Below, one piece after another: positions 53,919 to 61,872 of a DNA stretch of 64,000 nucleotides. The DNA lies in assembly GCA_021771915.1 (NCBI GenBank), contig JAETNY010000003.1, positions 153,461 through 217,460 on the forward strand, written 5' to 3'. The first letter of the stretch is position 1. Every line of letters begins with the position of its first letter. Source of the DNA: Bacillota bacterium (GTDB lineage Bacteria > Bacillota > Dehalobacteriia > UBA4068 > UBA4997). Under the pieces are notes generated by a model. That model did no database searches. It saw nothing but the letters and a program-made list of their open reading frames with translations, and was not told the DNA's origin. The translations under genes and the position numbers were made by a program.

Positions 53919-54581
53919 ATGAAAAAACTGAAACTTTTCTCAATCTTTGCGGTCATGGCTTTCTGCCTGGCTGGTCTTACGGCCTGCGGCGGCGGCTTTG
54001 ACCCGGCGGCTCTGCTCAAGGGCAATCTGGACGTTATCTATCTTGGTCAGTGCGATGACAGCCATCTCAAATCAGTTGGTTTAACCAAGGAAGAGGCTCA
54101 GGAATATTATGAAGACGGCATTTTGGTTGAAGCCGATTACTTTGCCAGTTATTTTGACTGCGAGTATGATAATTTGTCTGAAGCTACTCAGCAGCGCATT
54201 GTTGATATGTACAAACAGATTTATACACACAGCAAATATGAGATTGGCGATGTGAGCAAGAACGGCGAAACATATCTGGTTGCTTTGACTATTTCCCCGA
54301 TTGACTTTATTTCTAAATTTGTTAACGAAGATTATGAAGCTTTCTATGCAGACATGGAAAGTCGTTATAATTCCGGTGAATTTGAAGCTATGAGCGATGA
54401 AGAATTTGATGAAGCCTGGATTATAGCCATTCTGGACACACTGGAACCCCGTTTGGACAGCATCGGTTATCTTGAACCGGAAACTATTTCCGTACAGATT
54501 GCCAAGGATACTGACGGCTATTACACTATCACCGATAACGATTTCAGCCGTATTGACAATATGATAATTCAGTATGAATAA
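53919..54581 (+). CDS. Putative lipoprotein, unknown function
   Basis: A 220-aa lipoprotein: signal peptide MKKLKLFSIFAVMAFCLA, lipobox GLTAC (Cys23). The mature domain is acidic with many Tyr and Asp/Glu, mostly helical, containing YYEDGILVEADYFASYF. Similar small DUF5105-like lipoproteins exist in Bacillota, but I cannot confirm the family. AGAGGTG lies before the ATG. Confidence 0.8.
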   Translation: MKKLKLFSIFAVMAFCLAGLTACGGGFDPAALLKGNLDVIYLGQCDDSHLKSVGLTKEEAQEYYEDGILVEADYFASYFDCEYDNLSEATQQRIVDMYKQIYTHSKYEIGDVSKNGETYLVALTISPIDFISKFVNEDYEAFYADMESRYNSGEFEAMSDEEFDEAWIIAILDTLEPRLDSIGYLEPETISVQIAKDTDGYYTITDNDFSRIDNMIIQYE

Positions 54582-54594
54582 TCATTAAATTATA

Positions 54595-54628
54595 AGCCCC
54601 CGGCTGAACGCCCGGGGGCTAACTTTTT
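54595..54628 (+). terminator. Terminator after the lipoprotein gene
   Basis: AGCCCCCGG pairs with CCGGGGGCT (9 bp, 8-nt loop), then AACTTTTT. The stem is very G/C rich. Confidence 0.85.
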
Positions 54629-54688
54629 GTCTGCGCCTGGCCGGACAAAAAACAGGATAATTTAGTTAAAAAAACTTGAAAAAATTGC

Positions 54689-54717
54689 TTGCATTAAGCC
54701 CCGATTTATGATATACT
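54689..54717 (+). promoter_or_regulatory. Promoter of the tRNA pair
   Basis: TTGCAT and TATACT separated by 17 nt; the -10 ends 12 nt before the mature 5' end of tRNA-Cys. Confidence 0.7.
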
Positions 54718-54729
54718 ATTTTGTGTTGG

Positions 54730-54804
54730 GGCGCCATAGCCAAGCGGTAAGGCAGAGGCCTGCAAAGCCTTTATTCTCCAGTTCGATTCTGGATGGCGCC
54801 TCCA
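54730..54804 (+). tRNA. tRNA-Cys (anticodon GCA)
   Basis: A full cloverleaf can be folded: acceptor GGCGCCA/TGGCGCC, D arm GCC...GGC, anticodon loop CTGCAAA (GCA), T arm TCCAG TTCGATT CTGGA, discriminator T and encoded CCA. Its tail is followed within 16 nt by tRNA-Leu. Confidence 0.97.
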
Positions 54805-54819
54805 TTTTTATACTTTTTT

Positions 54820-54906
54820 GCCGGAGTGGCGGAATAGGCAGACGCAACGGACTTAAAATCCGTCGAGGGCAACTTCGTACCGGTTCAAGTCCGGTCTTCG
54901 GCACCA
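54820..54906 (+). tRNA. tRNA-Leu (anticodon TAA)
   Basis: An 87-nt class II tRNA with a long variable arm. Acceptor GCCGGAG/CTTCGGC, D loop with AATAGG, anticodon loop with TAA, T arm CCGG TTCAAGT CCGG, discriminator A and encoded CCA. Confidence 0.97.
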
Positions 54907-54935
54907 AACCCTTTAGCTTAAGCTAAAGGGTTTTT
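54907..54935 (+). terminator. Terminator of the tRNA pair
   Basis: AACCCTTTAGCTT and AAGCTAAAGGGTT form a continuous palindrome followed by a T run. Confidence 0.85.
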
Positions 54936-54962
54936 CTATTTTGCATTATTTAAAACGCCGGC

Positions 54963-54991
54963 TTGCATTTTGACAATTTAAGGCGTATAAT
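54963..54991 (+). promoter_or_regulatory. Promoter of the DMT transporter gene
   Basis: TTGCAT, 17 nt, perfect TATAAT, about 30 nt before the start codon at 55023. Confidence 0.7.
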
Positions 54992-55022
54992 AAGTAAAAA
55001 TAAATATGAGAAGTGATTTATC

Positions 55023-55892
55023 ATGTTCTTCAATAAGCTAACTCCTAAAACACAGGGTATTCTGCTTATCATTTCCTCTGCTTTCTGTTTCGCTCTGATG
55101 AGCGCCATGGTTAGGCTGTCCGGCGATTTGCCAACGCTTCAAAAATGCTTTTTCCGCAATTTAGTATCCATTCCCTTTGCAGTGGCCATTCTCTATCAGG
55201 AACACCCCAATCTGCGCCAGGACTTAAAACATACCCCCGGCCTTTTGCTGCGCGCTGTCTGCGGCACCTTGGGGCTGGTTTGTAACTTCTATGCGATAGA
55301 CCATATGCTGCTGGCAGACGCTTCTATACTCAATCGCCTATCCCCTTTTGTCACTGTGCTGCTTTCCTGGCTGTTTCTGAAGGAACGCATTAATCGCGTT
55401 CATCTTGGCTCTATTTTGGTCGCCTTTATTGGTGCGCTTTGCATAATCCGGCCAGGCATGGGTTCCTTAAGTTCATTTCCGGCATTGATAGCCACGCTGG
55501 GCGGTATCGGCGTAGGTTCAGCCATGACAGCCGTACGCTGGCTAACTAAACAGGGCGTTAACAAAGCCCTTATCGTCTTTATTTTTTCCGTATTCTCCAG
55601 CTTACTTATGCTGCCATTCATCGTTTTCAACTATCAGCCCATGACCTGGCAACAACTTTTCATTCTGCTGCTGGCCGGCCTCGCAGCCACCGGCGGACAA
55701 TTTAGCATAACCTATGCCTACGCCAAAGCGCCGGCGCGTGAAATATCCGTTTTTGATTATACGATTGTTATTTTTTCCGCGCTGTTGGGCTTTTGCCTGT
55801 TCAGCCAAATACCGGACTTCTTCAGCTGGCTGGGATATGCTATTATTATCGGTGTTTCCATCGCAATGTTTTTTTATGATATGCGTGAATAA
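55023..55892 (+). CDS. EamA/DMT-family transporter
   Basis: A 289-aa protein with ten membrane segments in two EamA repeats (about 10-140 and 155-285). ISSAFCFALMSAMVRLSGD and the FFRNL segment resemble the drug/metabolite transporter superfamily. Substrate cannot be told; relatives export amino acids, nucleosides or take up riboflavin-like compounds. Its stop codon is 37 nt before the flavodoxin gene. Confidence 0.88.
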   Translation: MFFNKLTPKTQGILLIISSAFCFALMSAMVRLSGDLPTLQKCFFRNLVSIPFAVAILYQEHPNLRQDLKHTPGLLLRAVCGTLGLVCNFYAIDHMLLADASILNRLSPFVTVLLSWLFLKERINRVHLGSILVAFIGALCIIRPGMGSLSSFPALIATLGGIGVGSAMTAVRWLTKQGVNKALIVFIFSVFSSLLMLPFIVFNYQPMTWQQLFILLLAGLAATGGQFSITYAYAKAPAREISVFDYTIVIFSALLGFCLFSQIPDFFSWLGYAIIIGVSIAMFFYDMRE

Positions 55893-55929
55893 ATTTATAC
55901 AACTATGCTATAAAGTGAGGTTATTTATT

Positions 55930-56373
55930 ATGCCAAAGCTGAACATTATTTACTGGACAATGAGCGGCAACACCAGGATTATGGCTGACTGTCTGGCCGA
56001 GGGAGCCAAACAGGCCGGCGCCAGTGTACAAACATCTGAAGTAACGCAAATCACACCACAAGACGCTTTGGACTGCGATTTACTGGCGTTGGGCTGTCCG
56101 GCCATGGGAGCCGAAGCACTGGAGGAAACTGAATTTGAGCCATTTTTTGTTAAGCTGTTACCCAATTTAGCCGGGCGCAAGCTGGCCTTGTTTGGCTCCT
56201 ATGGCTGGGGCGGCGGCGAATGGCTGCGCCTTTGGCAGGAACGCGCTCGACAGGCCGGCGTAAATTTGTATCAGCACCCCAATTTAGCGAACGGTCTGGC
56301 TGTATGCGGCCGACCAGATGCAAACGGCTTGCAGCTGTGTCTGGATTTTGGAATGGGATTCGCTAAATTTTAA
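55930..56373 (+). CDS. Flavodoxin
   Basis: A 147-aa short-chain flavodoxin. The FMN phosphate loop is YWTMSGNTRIMAD; LLALGCPAMGAE and LFGSYGWGGGEW are the isoalloxazine loops. It is a low-potential electron carrier, a possible partner of NifJ or NrdG. The start is ATG 55930, with GAGG 9 nt upstream; the frame is open further upstream but overlaps the transporter gene. Confidence 0.93.
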   Translation: MPKLNIIYWTMSGNTRIMADCLAEGAKQAGASVQTSEVTQITPQDALDCDLLALGCPAMGAEALEETEFEPFFVKLLPNLAGRKLALFGSYGWGGGEWLRLWQERARQAGVNLYQHPNLANGLAVCGRPDANGLQLCLDFGMGFAKF

Positions 56374-56410
56374 AAATTTTGCCGCAACAGGCCAGATTTT
56401 TTCCGGAAAA

Positions 56411-56454
56411 AATAATCGGACATTTACCTGTTATAGATAAATGCCCGATTTTTT
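56411..56454. terminator. Bidirectional terminator after flavodoxin gene
   Basis: AATCGGACATTTA pairs with TAAATGCCCGATT (13 nt, one mismatch) and is followed by TTTT; the minus strand also shows a T run. Confidence 0.82.
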
Positions 56455-56569
56455 ATGAACATCTAGCGATTGACAAGACCACTTTAGTGGACGCAGACAA
56501 AGCTTAACGACACGAATTTATTCCGGTTTACCGAATGTGAACCATTTCAATCAGCCAGGCGTCTGGTGA
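56455..56569 (-). repeat. Possible degenerate copy of the 87-bp repeat
   Basis: TGAACATCTAGCGATTGACAAG and a following ATTTATTCCGG/CCGAATGTG region echo the order of elements in the repeat at 32033 but with much divergence. The identification is weak. Confidence 0.3.
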
Positions 56570-56920
56570 TTATTTCTCTTTAGCATGTTCCAAACACTGC
56601 TTAAACAGCTGACCAATATGCTCATCGTCTAAGGAGTAAAAAATCTGTTTACCCTCCCGTCGGAACTTAATCAAACGGCTATTGCGTAAAGCAGCCAACT
56701 GATGTGAAATTGCTGATTGCGACATCTGCATAAACTCCGCCAAATCGTGTACACACAATTCCGAAATCAGTAGCATATTAATAATTCTCAACCGGGTTGG
56801 GTCTGACATCATCTTAAACAGCGTAGCCATATCAGCAATCTGTTCCTCGGAAAGCAAATTATTTACTACGTTCACTGACCTATTATTAACAGATTGTCCA
56901 TTTTCCTCTTTACTCAACAT
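56570..56920 (-). CDS. ArsR/SmtB-family metal-sensing repressor
   Basis: A 116-aa winged-helix repressor. The recognition region is MSQSAISHQLAALRNSRLI. The C-terminal helix holds DEHIGQLFKQCLEHAKE, which fits the alpha-5 zinc site D-x-H-x10-H-x2-E of SmtB/CzrA exactly. ELCVHDL replaces the ELCVCDL of the alpha-3 Cd/Pb sites. It is therefore predicted to sense Zn2+ (or Co2+). The ATG at 56920 follows AGGAGGT by 9 nt. Confidence 0.92.
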   Translation of the reverse strand: MLSKEENGQSVNNRSVNVVNNLLSEEQIADMATLFKMMSDPTRLRIINMLLISELCVHDLAEFMQMSQSAISHQLAALRNSRLIKFRREGKQIFYSLDDEHIGQLFKQCLEHAKEK

Positions 56921-56973
56921 CAAGCAAGCACCTCCTGCTTCTTTTTATATTGTATCAGATTTCAGGCAATTTG

Positions 56974-56990
56974 TCCATAAAAATTATGGA
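56974..56990. promoter_or_regulatory. Candidate operator upstream of the SmtB-like gene
   Basis: TCCATAA-AAA-TTATGGA is a perfect 7-3-7 inverted repeat in the divergent intergenic region. It differs from the classic SmtB 12-2-12 pattern, so the match to this regulator is inference. Confidence 0.4.
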
Positions 56991-57047
56991 TAAAATAATA
57001 CGCAAAGCTATATTACACAACTATTGCGCAAGGCAAGAGTTGCTTGC

Positions 57048-57076
57048 TTGCTATTTTAGACCACTTCAAGTATAAT
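57048..57076 (+). promoter_or_regulatory. Promoter of the small membrane gene
   Basis: TTGCTA (57048-57053) and TATAAT (57071-57076) with 17-nt spacing; GGGAGGGG follows at about 57094. Confidence 0.65.
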
Positions 57077-57127
57077 TAAATCAGAATATACAAGGGAGGG
57101 GTTTTTATGACAAGCTAACCAAAAACG

Positions 57128-57337
57128 ATGCCAGCCTTAACACTTGGCATCGGTCTGTTCTATTTAATTGGCGTGGTTTTGGGTACTGGTATATTTTCCG
57201 TTGGCGGCTTTGCATCAATGGCCACCGATAACTGGAAAATGCCTTGGGGACTCTTTATGTTTGCCGGTATCTGTGCAGGCCTGGCATTTGGCCTGTTGGC
57301 GCATGCAATTATCACTTTAACCAGAAAAGACCGATGA
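57128..57337 (+). CDS. Small two-segment membrane protein, 5' end interrupted by TAA
   Basis: A 69-aa hydrophobic protein with segments at about 3-30 and 38-62 and a basic tail (LTRKDR). The strong ribosome site GGGAGGGG and ATG are at 57107, but that frame reads Met-Thr-Ser-stop; the same frame reopens and the next ATG is 57128, without its own ribosome site. Either the gene carries a nonsense mutation (CAA to TAA at 57116) or it is reached by re-initiation. It faces the SmtB-like regulator and could be its target. Confidence 0.55.
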   Translation: MPALTLGIGLFYLIGVVLGTGIFSVGGFASMATDNWKMPWGLFMFAGICAGLAFGLLAHAIITLTRKDR

Positions 57338-57397
57338 CATTTTAACAATGCTTAAGCCTTTTCCAGAAAAGCGCCAAGACAGTGTTCATAAAACTAT

Positions 57398-57433
57398 AAA
57401 ATCCCTCAGCCTTAAAGCCGAGGGATTTTTTTA
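57398..57433 (-). terminator. Terminator of the chemotaxis operon
   Basis: AAAATCCCT and AGGGATTTT with an imperfect inner stem, T runs on both strands, just after the mcp stop codon. Confidence 0.75.
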
Positions 57434-57437
57434 ATAA

Positions 57438-59249
57438 TTAATATTTACTGCCATAATCCAAACCAGAACTATCATAACTCTCGGGCTGGCTATAAACAGG
57501 TTCTGATTCCGTAACCGTTGGCTCAACCCTTGGCATATAACCGGATTCCTGCTTCATCTTAAATTTAGACATAAGCTGATTCATAATCTGGGACTGAGAG
57601 GAAAGTTCTTCGCTGGCCGCAGCAGTTTCCTCGCTAGTGGCCGAGTTGGTTTGTACAACAGCCGAAATCTGCTCAATACCCTCACGAATTTGCTCGATAG
57701 CCTCCGCTTGATGCTCACTTGCTTTAGCAATACTACCCATCATGCCAACAGCCTGGCCAGCCAATTCCTGGGTTTTATCCAATGACTCAGAAACATTGGC
57801 CACATACTGGCTGCCTTTCTGCACTGCGGTAATCGCATTTTCAATTCTGTCCTTGGTAGCTTTGGCAGCCTCATCAGATTTAGAAGCCAAATTACGTACC
57901 TCGTCAGCAACCACGGCAAAGCCCTTGCCGGCAGAACCAGCGCGCGCCGCCTCAACAGCCGCGTTCAAAGCCAGAATGTTAGTTTGGAATGCAATATTTT
58001 CAATCGTATCAATAATAGCGCGAACTTCTTCAGACGCACTCTTAATTTCTTCCATGGCCTCAACCATGTTGGTCATCTGCTCACTGCTGATATTAACCTG
58101 ACCGCCGGCCTGATTGGCCATTTCCATAGAACTCTGCGCCAAAGCCGCATTTTGTTCAGCTCCCTGTGTAATATCATTAACTGTGGCCGAAAGTTCTTCC
58201 ACCGCACTGGCCTGCTCAGTTGCACCCTGTGCCAGCGCCTGCGCGCTGTTGGAAACCTGGTCAGCACCAGAGGAAACCTGGTCGGCAGATTGCATAATCT
58301 GAATAAGAGTATCACTCAAATTGGTATTAATTTTACGAATTGCCACCAAAACCGGACTTAAATCACCAATATAGGCATCACGATTATTTGATTTAATATC
58401 AAAATTGCCGTCGGCCATCTCGCCCAACAGGTAATTGATATCTTTAATAACCAGTGTCAAGTCGCCAACCACCATACGGGAGGCTTCAACCATTTCACCA
58501 ATCTCGTCCTTATTGTCCACCTCTGGCAGGGGTGAATGTAAATCACCATGCGCCAAATCCTGCAAACGCTTAACGCACTGGGCCAGAGGTTTGGCAATAC
58601 CGTTGGAAATTCTGGCAGAAAGCAGCAGGCCAAGCAACATGGCCAGAACAATCAGAGAGATAACAATAATCAGACTAATCAAAGCAGAACGTGCAATATC
58701 TTTCTGGTCGCCATCACCCTGCGCCACCTTCAAATCCATCAAAGAAGCCATATTATTATACATTCTGTCAAAATAAGGCTTCAAATCATTACGCAGACGT
58801 TCCTGAGCCGCCGCTACCAACTCGCTATCCGTAACACCAATAGCCCCCTGCACCAAATTCTGACAAACAGATTTGTAACTGCTCCAGGCATTTTTAGCGT
58901 CATTAAAAGTGGAGCGGCTAGCGTCAGAAACCAGACTGGCCTCTACCTTATCCATATATTCATCAATTGTGGAAGATAAAACGCCCATTTCATCAGAAGC
59001 TGCTTTTTTTGACGCCGCGTCTAAATAACCAATCGCGTCATGCACCTGACCGTCCAATTTGGCTAAACTGCCCATAACCATACCGATATCGCCCTGAGCA
59101 AAACCAAAATTCTCCAAAGCATAATCATAATCTTTTTGGATACTGCTCATCATAAATACGCTGACAATACCGGATATGCTAGCTAAAATAGCAACACCAA
59201 TAACTGCAATTGTAATTTTGTTTTTAACTCGCAGATTTTTAAAATTCAT
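57438..59249 (-). CDS. Methyl-accepting chemotaxis protein
   Basis: A 603-aa chemoreceptor. Membrane segments at about 12-33 and 190-212 flank a helical four-helix-bundle sensor domain; HAMP follows (about 213-265), then the cytoplasmic signalling domain with the hairpin tip [22 protein letters not shown]. The C-terminus ends in a Tyr/Ser-rich tail with no NWETF-like CheR tether. GGAGG lies before the ATG. It is last in the operon cheA-cheW-cheR-cheB-mcp. Confidence 0.95.
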   Translation of the reverse strand: MNFKNLRVKNKITIAVIGVAILASISGIVSVFMMSSIQKDYDYALENFGFAQGDIGMVMGSLAKLDGQVHDAIGYLDAASKKAASDEMGVLSSTIDEYMDKVEASLVSDASRSTFNDAKNAWSSYKSVCQNLVQGAIGVTDSELVAAAQERLRNDLKPYFDRMYNNMASLMDLKVAQGDGDQKDIARSALISLIIVISLIVLAMLLGLLLSARISNGIAKPLAQCVKRLQDLAHGDLHSPLPEVDNKDEIGEMVEASRMVVGDLTLVIKDINYLLGEMADGNFDIKSNNRDAYIGDLSPVLVAIRKINTNLSDTLIQIMQSADQVSSGADQVSNSAQALAQGATEQASAVEELSATVNDITQGAEQNAALAQSSMEMANQAGGQVNISSEQMTNMVEAMEEIKSASEEVRAIIDTIENIAFQTNILALNAAVEAARAGSAGKGFAVVADEVRNLASKSDEAAKATKDRIENAITAVQKGSQYVANVSESLDKTQELAGQAVGMMGSIAKASEHQAEAIEQIREGIEQISAVVQTNSATSEETAAASEELSSQSQIMNQLMSKFKMKQESGYMPRVEPTVTESEPVYSQPESYDSSGLDYGSKY

Positions 59250-59358
59250 TCCAAACGCTCCTCCATTCTTTTCTTATATATAATCGGTTAGTTTGCCCAT
59301 GGCCCCTAAGCAGGACGAAGCGTAAGGTTCACTTCCGTACTTCAGCAAATTATCGAAC

Positions 59359-60405
59359 TCAACATTTGCTTTTCAAATAACGCAACAATACATTTGAAAT
59401 ATTTTCGCAACTGGCCTGCTCGCAAACTGCCCCAATCTTGTAAGCAACGCCAGGCATACCATAAACAACGCTTGATTTTTGATCCTGACCAATGGTGAAA
59501 GCGCCTTTGCGACGCATAGCCAACAAGCCCTCTGCACCGTCAGCGCCCATACCGGTCATGATAATACCAATCATCTGACAGCGCACCTGTTCGGCCATGG
59601 ACATAAACAGCGCGTCCACCGATGGCCGATGCCCACTGACCTTTTCTCCGGACATCACGCGAAGAAAATATCCACCAGCCGGTGTTCTTTGTATGCGGCA
59701 TTGATAATCAGCCGGCGCCAAAAGCGCCAAACCTCTTTTTACCTCATCACCATTTTTGGCCTCCCGAACCTCCATTGCACACAGTCGGTTCAGGCGTTCC
59801 GCATACATGCCAGTAAAGCCAACCGGCATATGCTGAACGATAACCATACCGGGAATATCCTCCGGCAGGCGTTTCAAAACCTCAAGCGTTGCCTCAGTGC
59901 CGCCAGTTGAAGCACCCAAACCAATCACTATCTGTGATGCGCCGCCCAATCCAAGCTTGGCAGCGGGCATAACCGGCGTGTCCACTGAAACCTTGGGCTT
60001 GCGCACCTTAGAATTGGCCGCCACAACCACTTTTTGCGCCAAAGACTGAATAAAAGCCTCCGGACTTTGACTGCCGTCCGGCTTGCGTACAAAATCCACA
60101 GCGCCAGCATGCAATGCATCAAAAACCCTTAAATTCAGGGAAGAAACCAACACAACCGGCAAAGGATTTTCCGGTATAAGTTCCTTTAACAATTCAATGC
60201 CGCTCATACCTGGCATCTGTACATCGCAAGTCATAACATCAGGATTAAGCTGCGCCAGTTTTCGTTTGGCGTCCATGGCATTGATGGCATAGCCCACAAT
60301 TTCTATATTTGGATACTTGCTTAAACCTTCCATAATTAACTTTCGTGCCAACATGGAGTCATCAACCACAAGCACCCTTATTTTTCGGTTATTATTCATC
60401 GGCAT
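59359..60405 (-). CDS. cheB: Chemotaxis response regulator / protein-glutamate methylesterase CheB
   Basis: A roughly 348-aa two-domain protein. The receiver domain has VLVVDDSML and the phospho-acceptor Asp in MTCDVQMPGMSG. The methylesterase domain shows Ser in GASTGGTEA, His in VQHMPVGFTG and Asp in MGADGAEGL. It removes methyl groups (and deamidates Gln) on chemoreceptors. The start is uncertain: several ATG/GTG codons lie within 25 nt after AAGGGG; 60405 is a compromise. The ribosome site belongs to a TTCATTAAGGGG repeat remnant. Confidence 0.95.
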   Translation of the reverse strand: MPMNNNRKIRVLVVDDSMLARKLIMEGLSKYPNIEIVGYAINAMDAKRKLAQLNPDVMTCDVQMPGMSGIELLKELIPENPLPVVLVSSLNLRVFDALHAGAVDFVRKPDGSQSPEAFIQSLAQKVVVAANSKVRKPKVSVDTPVMPAAKLGLGGASQIVIGLGASTGGTEATLEVLKRLPEDIPGMVIVQHMPVGFTGMYAERLNRLCAMEVREAKNGDEVKRGLALLAPADYQCRIQRTPAGGYFLRVMSGEKVSGHRPSVDALFMSMAEQVRCQMIGIIMTGMGADGAEGLLAMRRKGAFTIGQDQKSSVVYGMPGVAYKIGAVCEQASCENISNVLLRYLKSKC

Positions 60406-60409
60406 CACG

Positions 60410-60440
60410 CCACTCATCACCCCTTAATGAACACTCAACA
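60410..60440 (-). repeat. Remnant of the 87-bp repeat before cheB
   Basis: CCCCTTAATGAACACTCAAC on the plus strand equals the first 20 bases of the repeat at 32023 except for one base. On the minus strand it reads GTTCATTAAGGGG and provides the cheB ribosome site. Confidence 0.55.
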
Positions 60441-60467
60441 CCAGTCAAGCAGTTTATAACAAACTAA

Positions 60468-61343
60468 TTATTTTTGAAAGATAGAGGGACCAATACGCTT
60501 ATACCTGGTAGGGCCGGTCAAATTTTCAGAAGTACTGATAATCAGATAGCCACCCGGCACAGTAGCGTCATAAAACCTCTCAGTCAAAGCATTCTTCGTT
60601 TCCTGGTCAAAATATATCATCACATTACGACAAAAGATTAAATCAAACTTTCGCTTAAACTTTATCGGCTCCATCAGATTAAACTGACGAAATATCACAT
60701 TATTCCTGACTGCCGGCGTAACCTGATAATTATGGCCGCCCACCGACTGAAAATATTTCTTCTTCCAGTCCGGCGGTATACTGTCCGGCAACTCATAGAT
60801 ACCCTTCTGCGCCTTGCTCAACGCGTCCATAGACAAATCCGTCGCCAATATCCGCGTATCCCAGCCACTCGCCTGCGCCCCAAGATAATCAAACATATAC
60901 ATCGTAATGTTATATGGCTCCTCTCCCGAGGAACAGCCGGCGCTCCATATCGACAAATTCTTATCCCTCTGGTGGCGTTTAACCAAATCCGGCAGTATCC
61001 GGCCCTTAAAACAGTCAAACGCTGTCATCTCTCGCATAAAGTAGGTGTAATTCGTCGTCAGCTTAGATAACAGGTGGTTTATATCATCACCCGTACCCTT
61101 GGTCATAATAAAGTCCACATACTCCTTAAAACCACTCAAACCCATACCCTTGATGGTGTTTGTCAGCCGGCTGGTTATCAGCTGGCGCTTCTGACGCAAA
61201 TCTATACCATATTTATTCTGCACAAAGGCCACCAGACGACGAAAATCTCCATCTGTTATCGACGGCAGCGCTCCTGCCGTTTTCTCTATCGACTGCGCGC
61301 TGAACTCCACCTGACCTCGCTGCTCTTTTTTCTCTTTTTCCAT
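60468..61343 (-). CDS. cheR: Chemotaxis protein methyltransferase CheR
   Basis: A 291-aa SAM-dependent methyltransferase. The N-terminal helical domain is at about 30-100. SAM motif: IWSAGCSSGEEPYNI. ILATDLSMDALSKAQKGIY, FRQFNLM, LIFCRNVMIYFD and YLIISTSENL follow. It methylates glutamates on the chemoreceptors. AGGAACG lies upstream of the ATG. It lies between cheW and cheB. Confidence 0.96.
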   Translation of the reverse strand: MEKEKKEQRGQVEFSAQSIEKTAGALPSITDGDFRRLVAFVQNKYGIDLRQKRQLITSRLTNTIKGMGLSGFKEYVDFIMTKGTGDDINHLLSKLTTNYTYFMREMTAFDCFKGRILPDLVKRHQRDKNLSIWSAGCSSGEEPYNITMYMFDYLGAQASGWDTRILATDLSMDALSKAQKGIYELPDSIPPDWKKKYFQSVGGHNYQVTPAVRNNVIFRQFNLMEPIKFKRKFDLIFCRNVMIYFDQETKNALTERFYDATVPGGYLIISTSENLTGPTRYKRIGPSIFQK

Positions 61344-61378
61344 AGGCTTCGTTCCTATCTGCTGGCTCTCGCACCAAC

Positions 61379-61858
61379 TTACTGCTGATTAAACAGAAAA
61401 TGACAATCCAATACCAGCATTGTGCCAATGCCATCTGGCAGGCTGCACATGCCGCTCACCAGATTATGCAGCGCCTGATTGCCCTGGAACGGCACCGGCA
61501 ATATATCCTTGCGCCCAACATCTTCCATCTCATCAACATCGTCCACCAAAATGCCCACATAGGTGTCGTCCTCTTTCAGAACCACCACACACTGGCTGTC
61601 GCTCATTCCCTGACCCAGCAGCAGACGAAAATCTATTATCGGCACAATCAATCCGCGCATATTGATAACGCCGCGGATATGACCCGGCAGCATCGGCACA
61701 TAGGTGATTGTCGTTTCCGTCAATATCGTTTCAACATATCCCGTATCCACGCCAAACAGCTTATTATTGGAACTGAATATCAGATATTTCTTAATATCTG
61801 TCACTGGCTCCTTTTCTTCATTCAGTTCAAACTCATTGACCAGCTTTTCTTCCGACAT
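61379..61858 (-). CDS. cheW: Chemotaxis coupling protein CheW
   Basis: A 159-aa SH3-like coupling protein that joins receptors to CheA. KYLIFSSNNKLFGVDTGYVE, LPGHIRGVINMRGLIVPIIDFR and the ILVDDVDEMEDV region are diagnostic. GGGGAG lies before the ATG, 14 nt after cheA. Confidence 0.95.
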   Translation of the reverse strand: MSEEKLVNEFELNEEKEPVTDIKKYLIFSSNNKLFGVDTGYVETILTETTITYVPMLPGHIRGVINMRGLIVPIIDFRLLLGQGMSDSQCVVVLKEDDTYVGILVDDVDEMEDVGRKDILPVPFQGNQALHNLVSGMCSLPDGIGTMLVLDCHFLFNQQ

Positions 61859-61872
61859 TGATAATCACTCCC

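Noticed and set aside
57107..57118. Recoded stop codon (selenocysteine or pyrrolysine)
   Set aside because: The codon is TAA, used by neither system, and no insertion element is visible.
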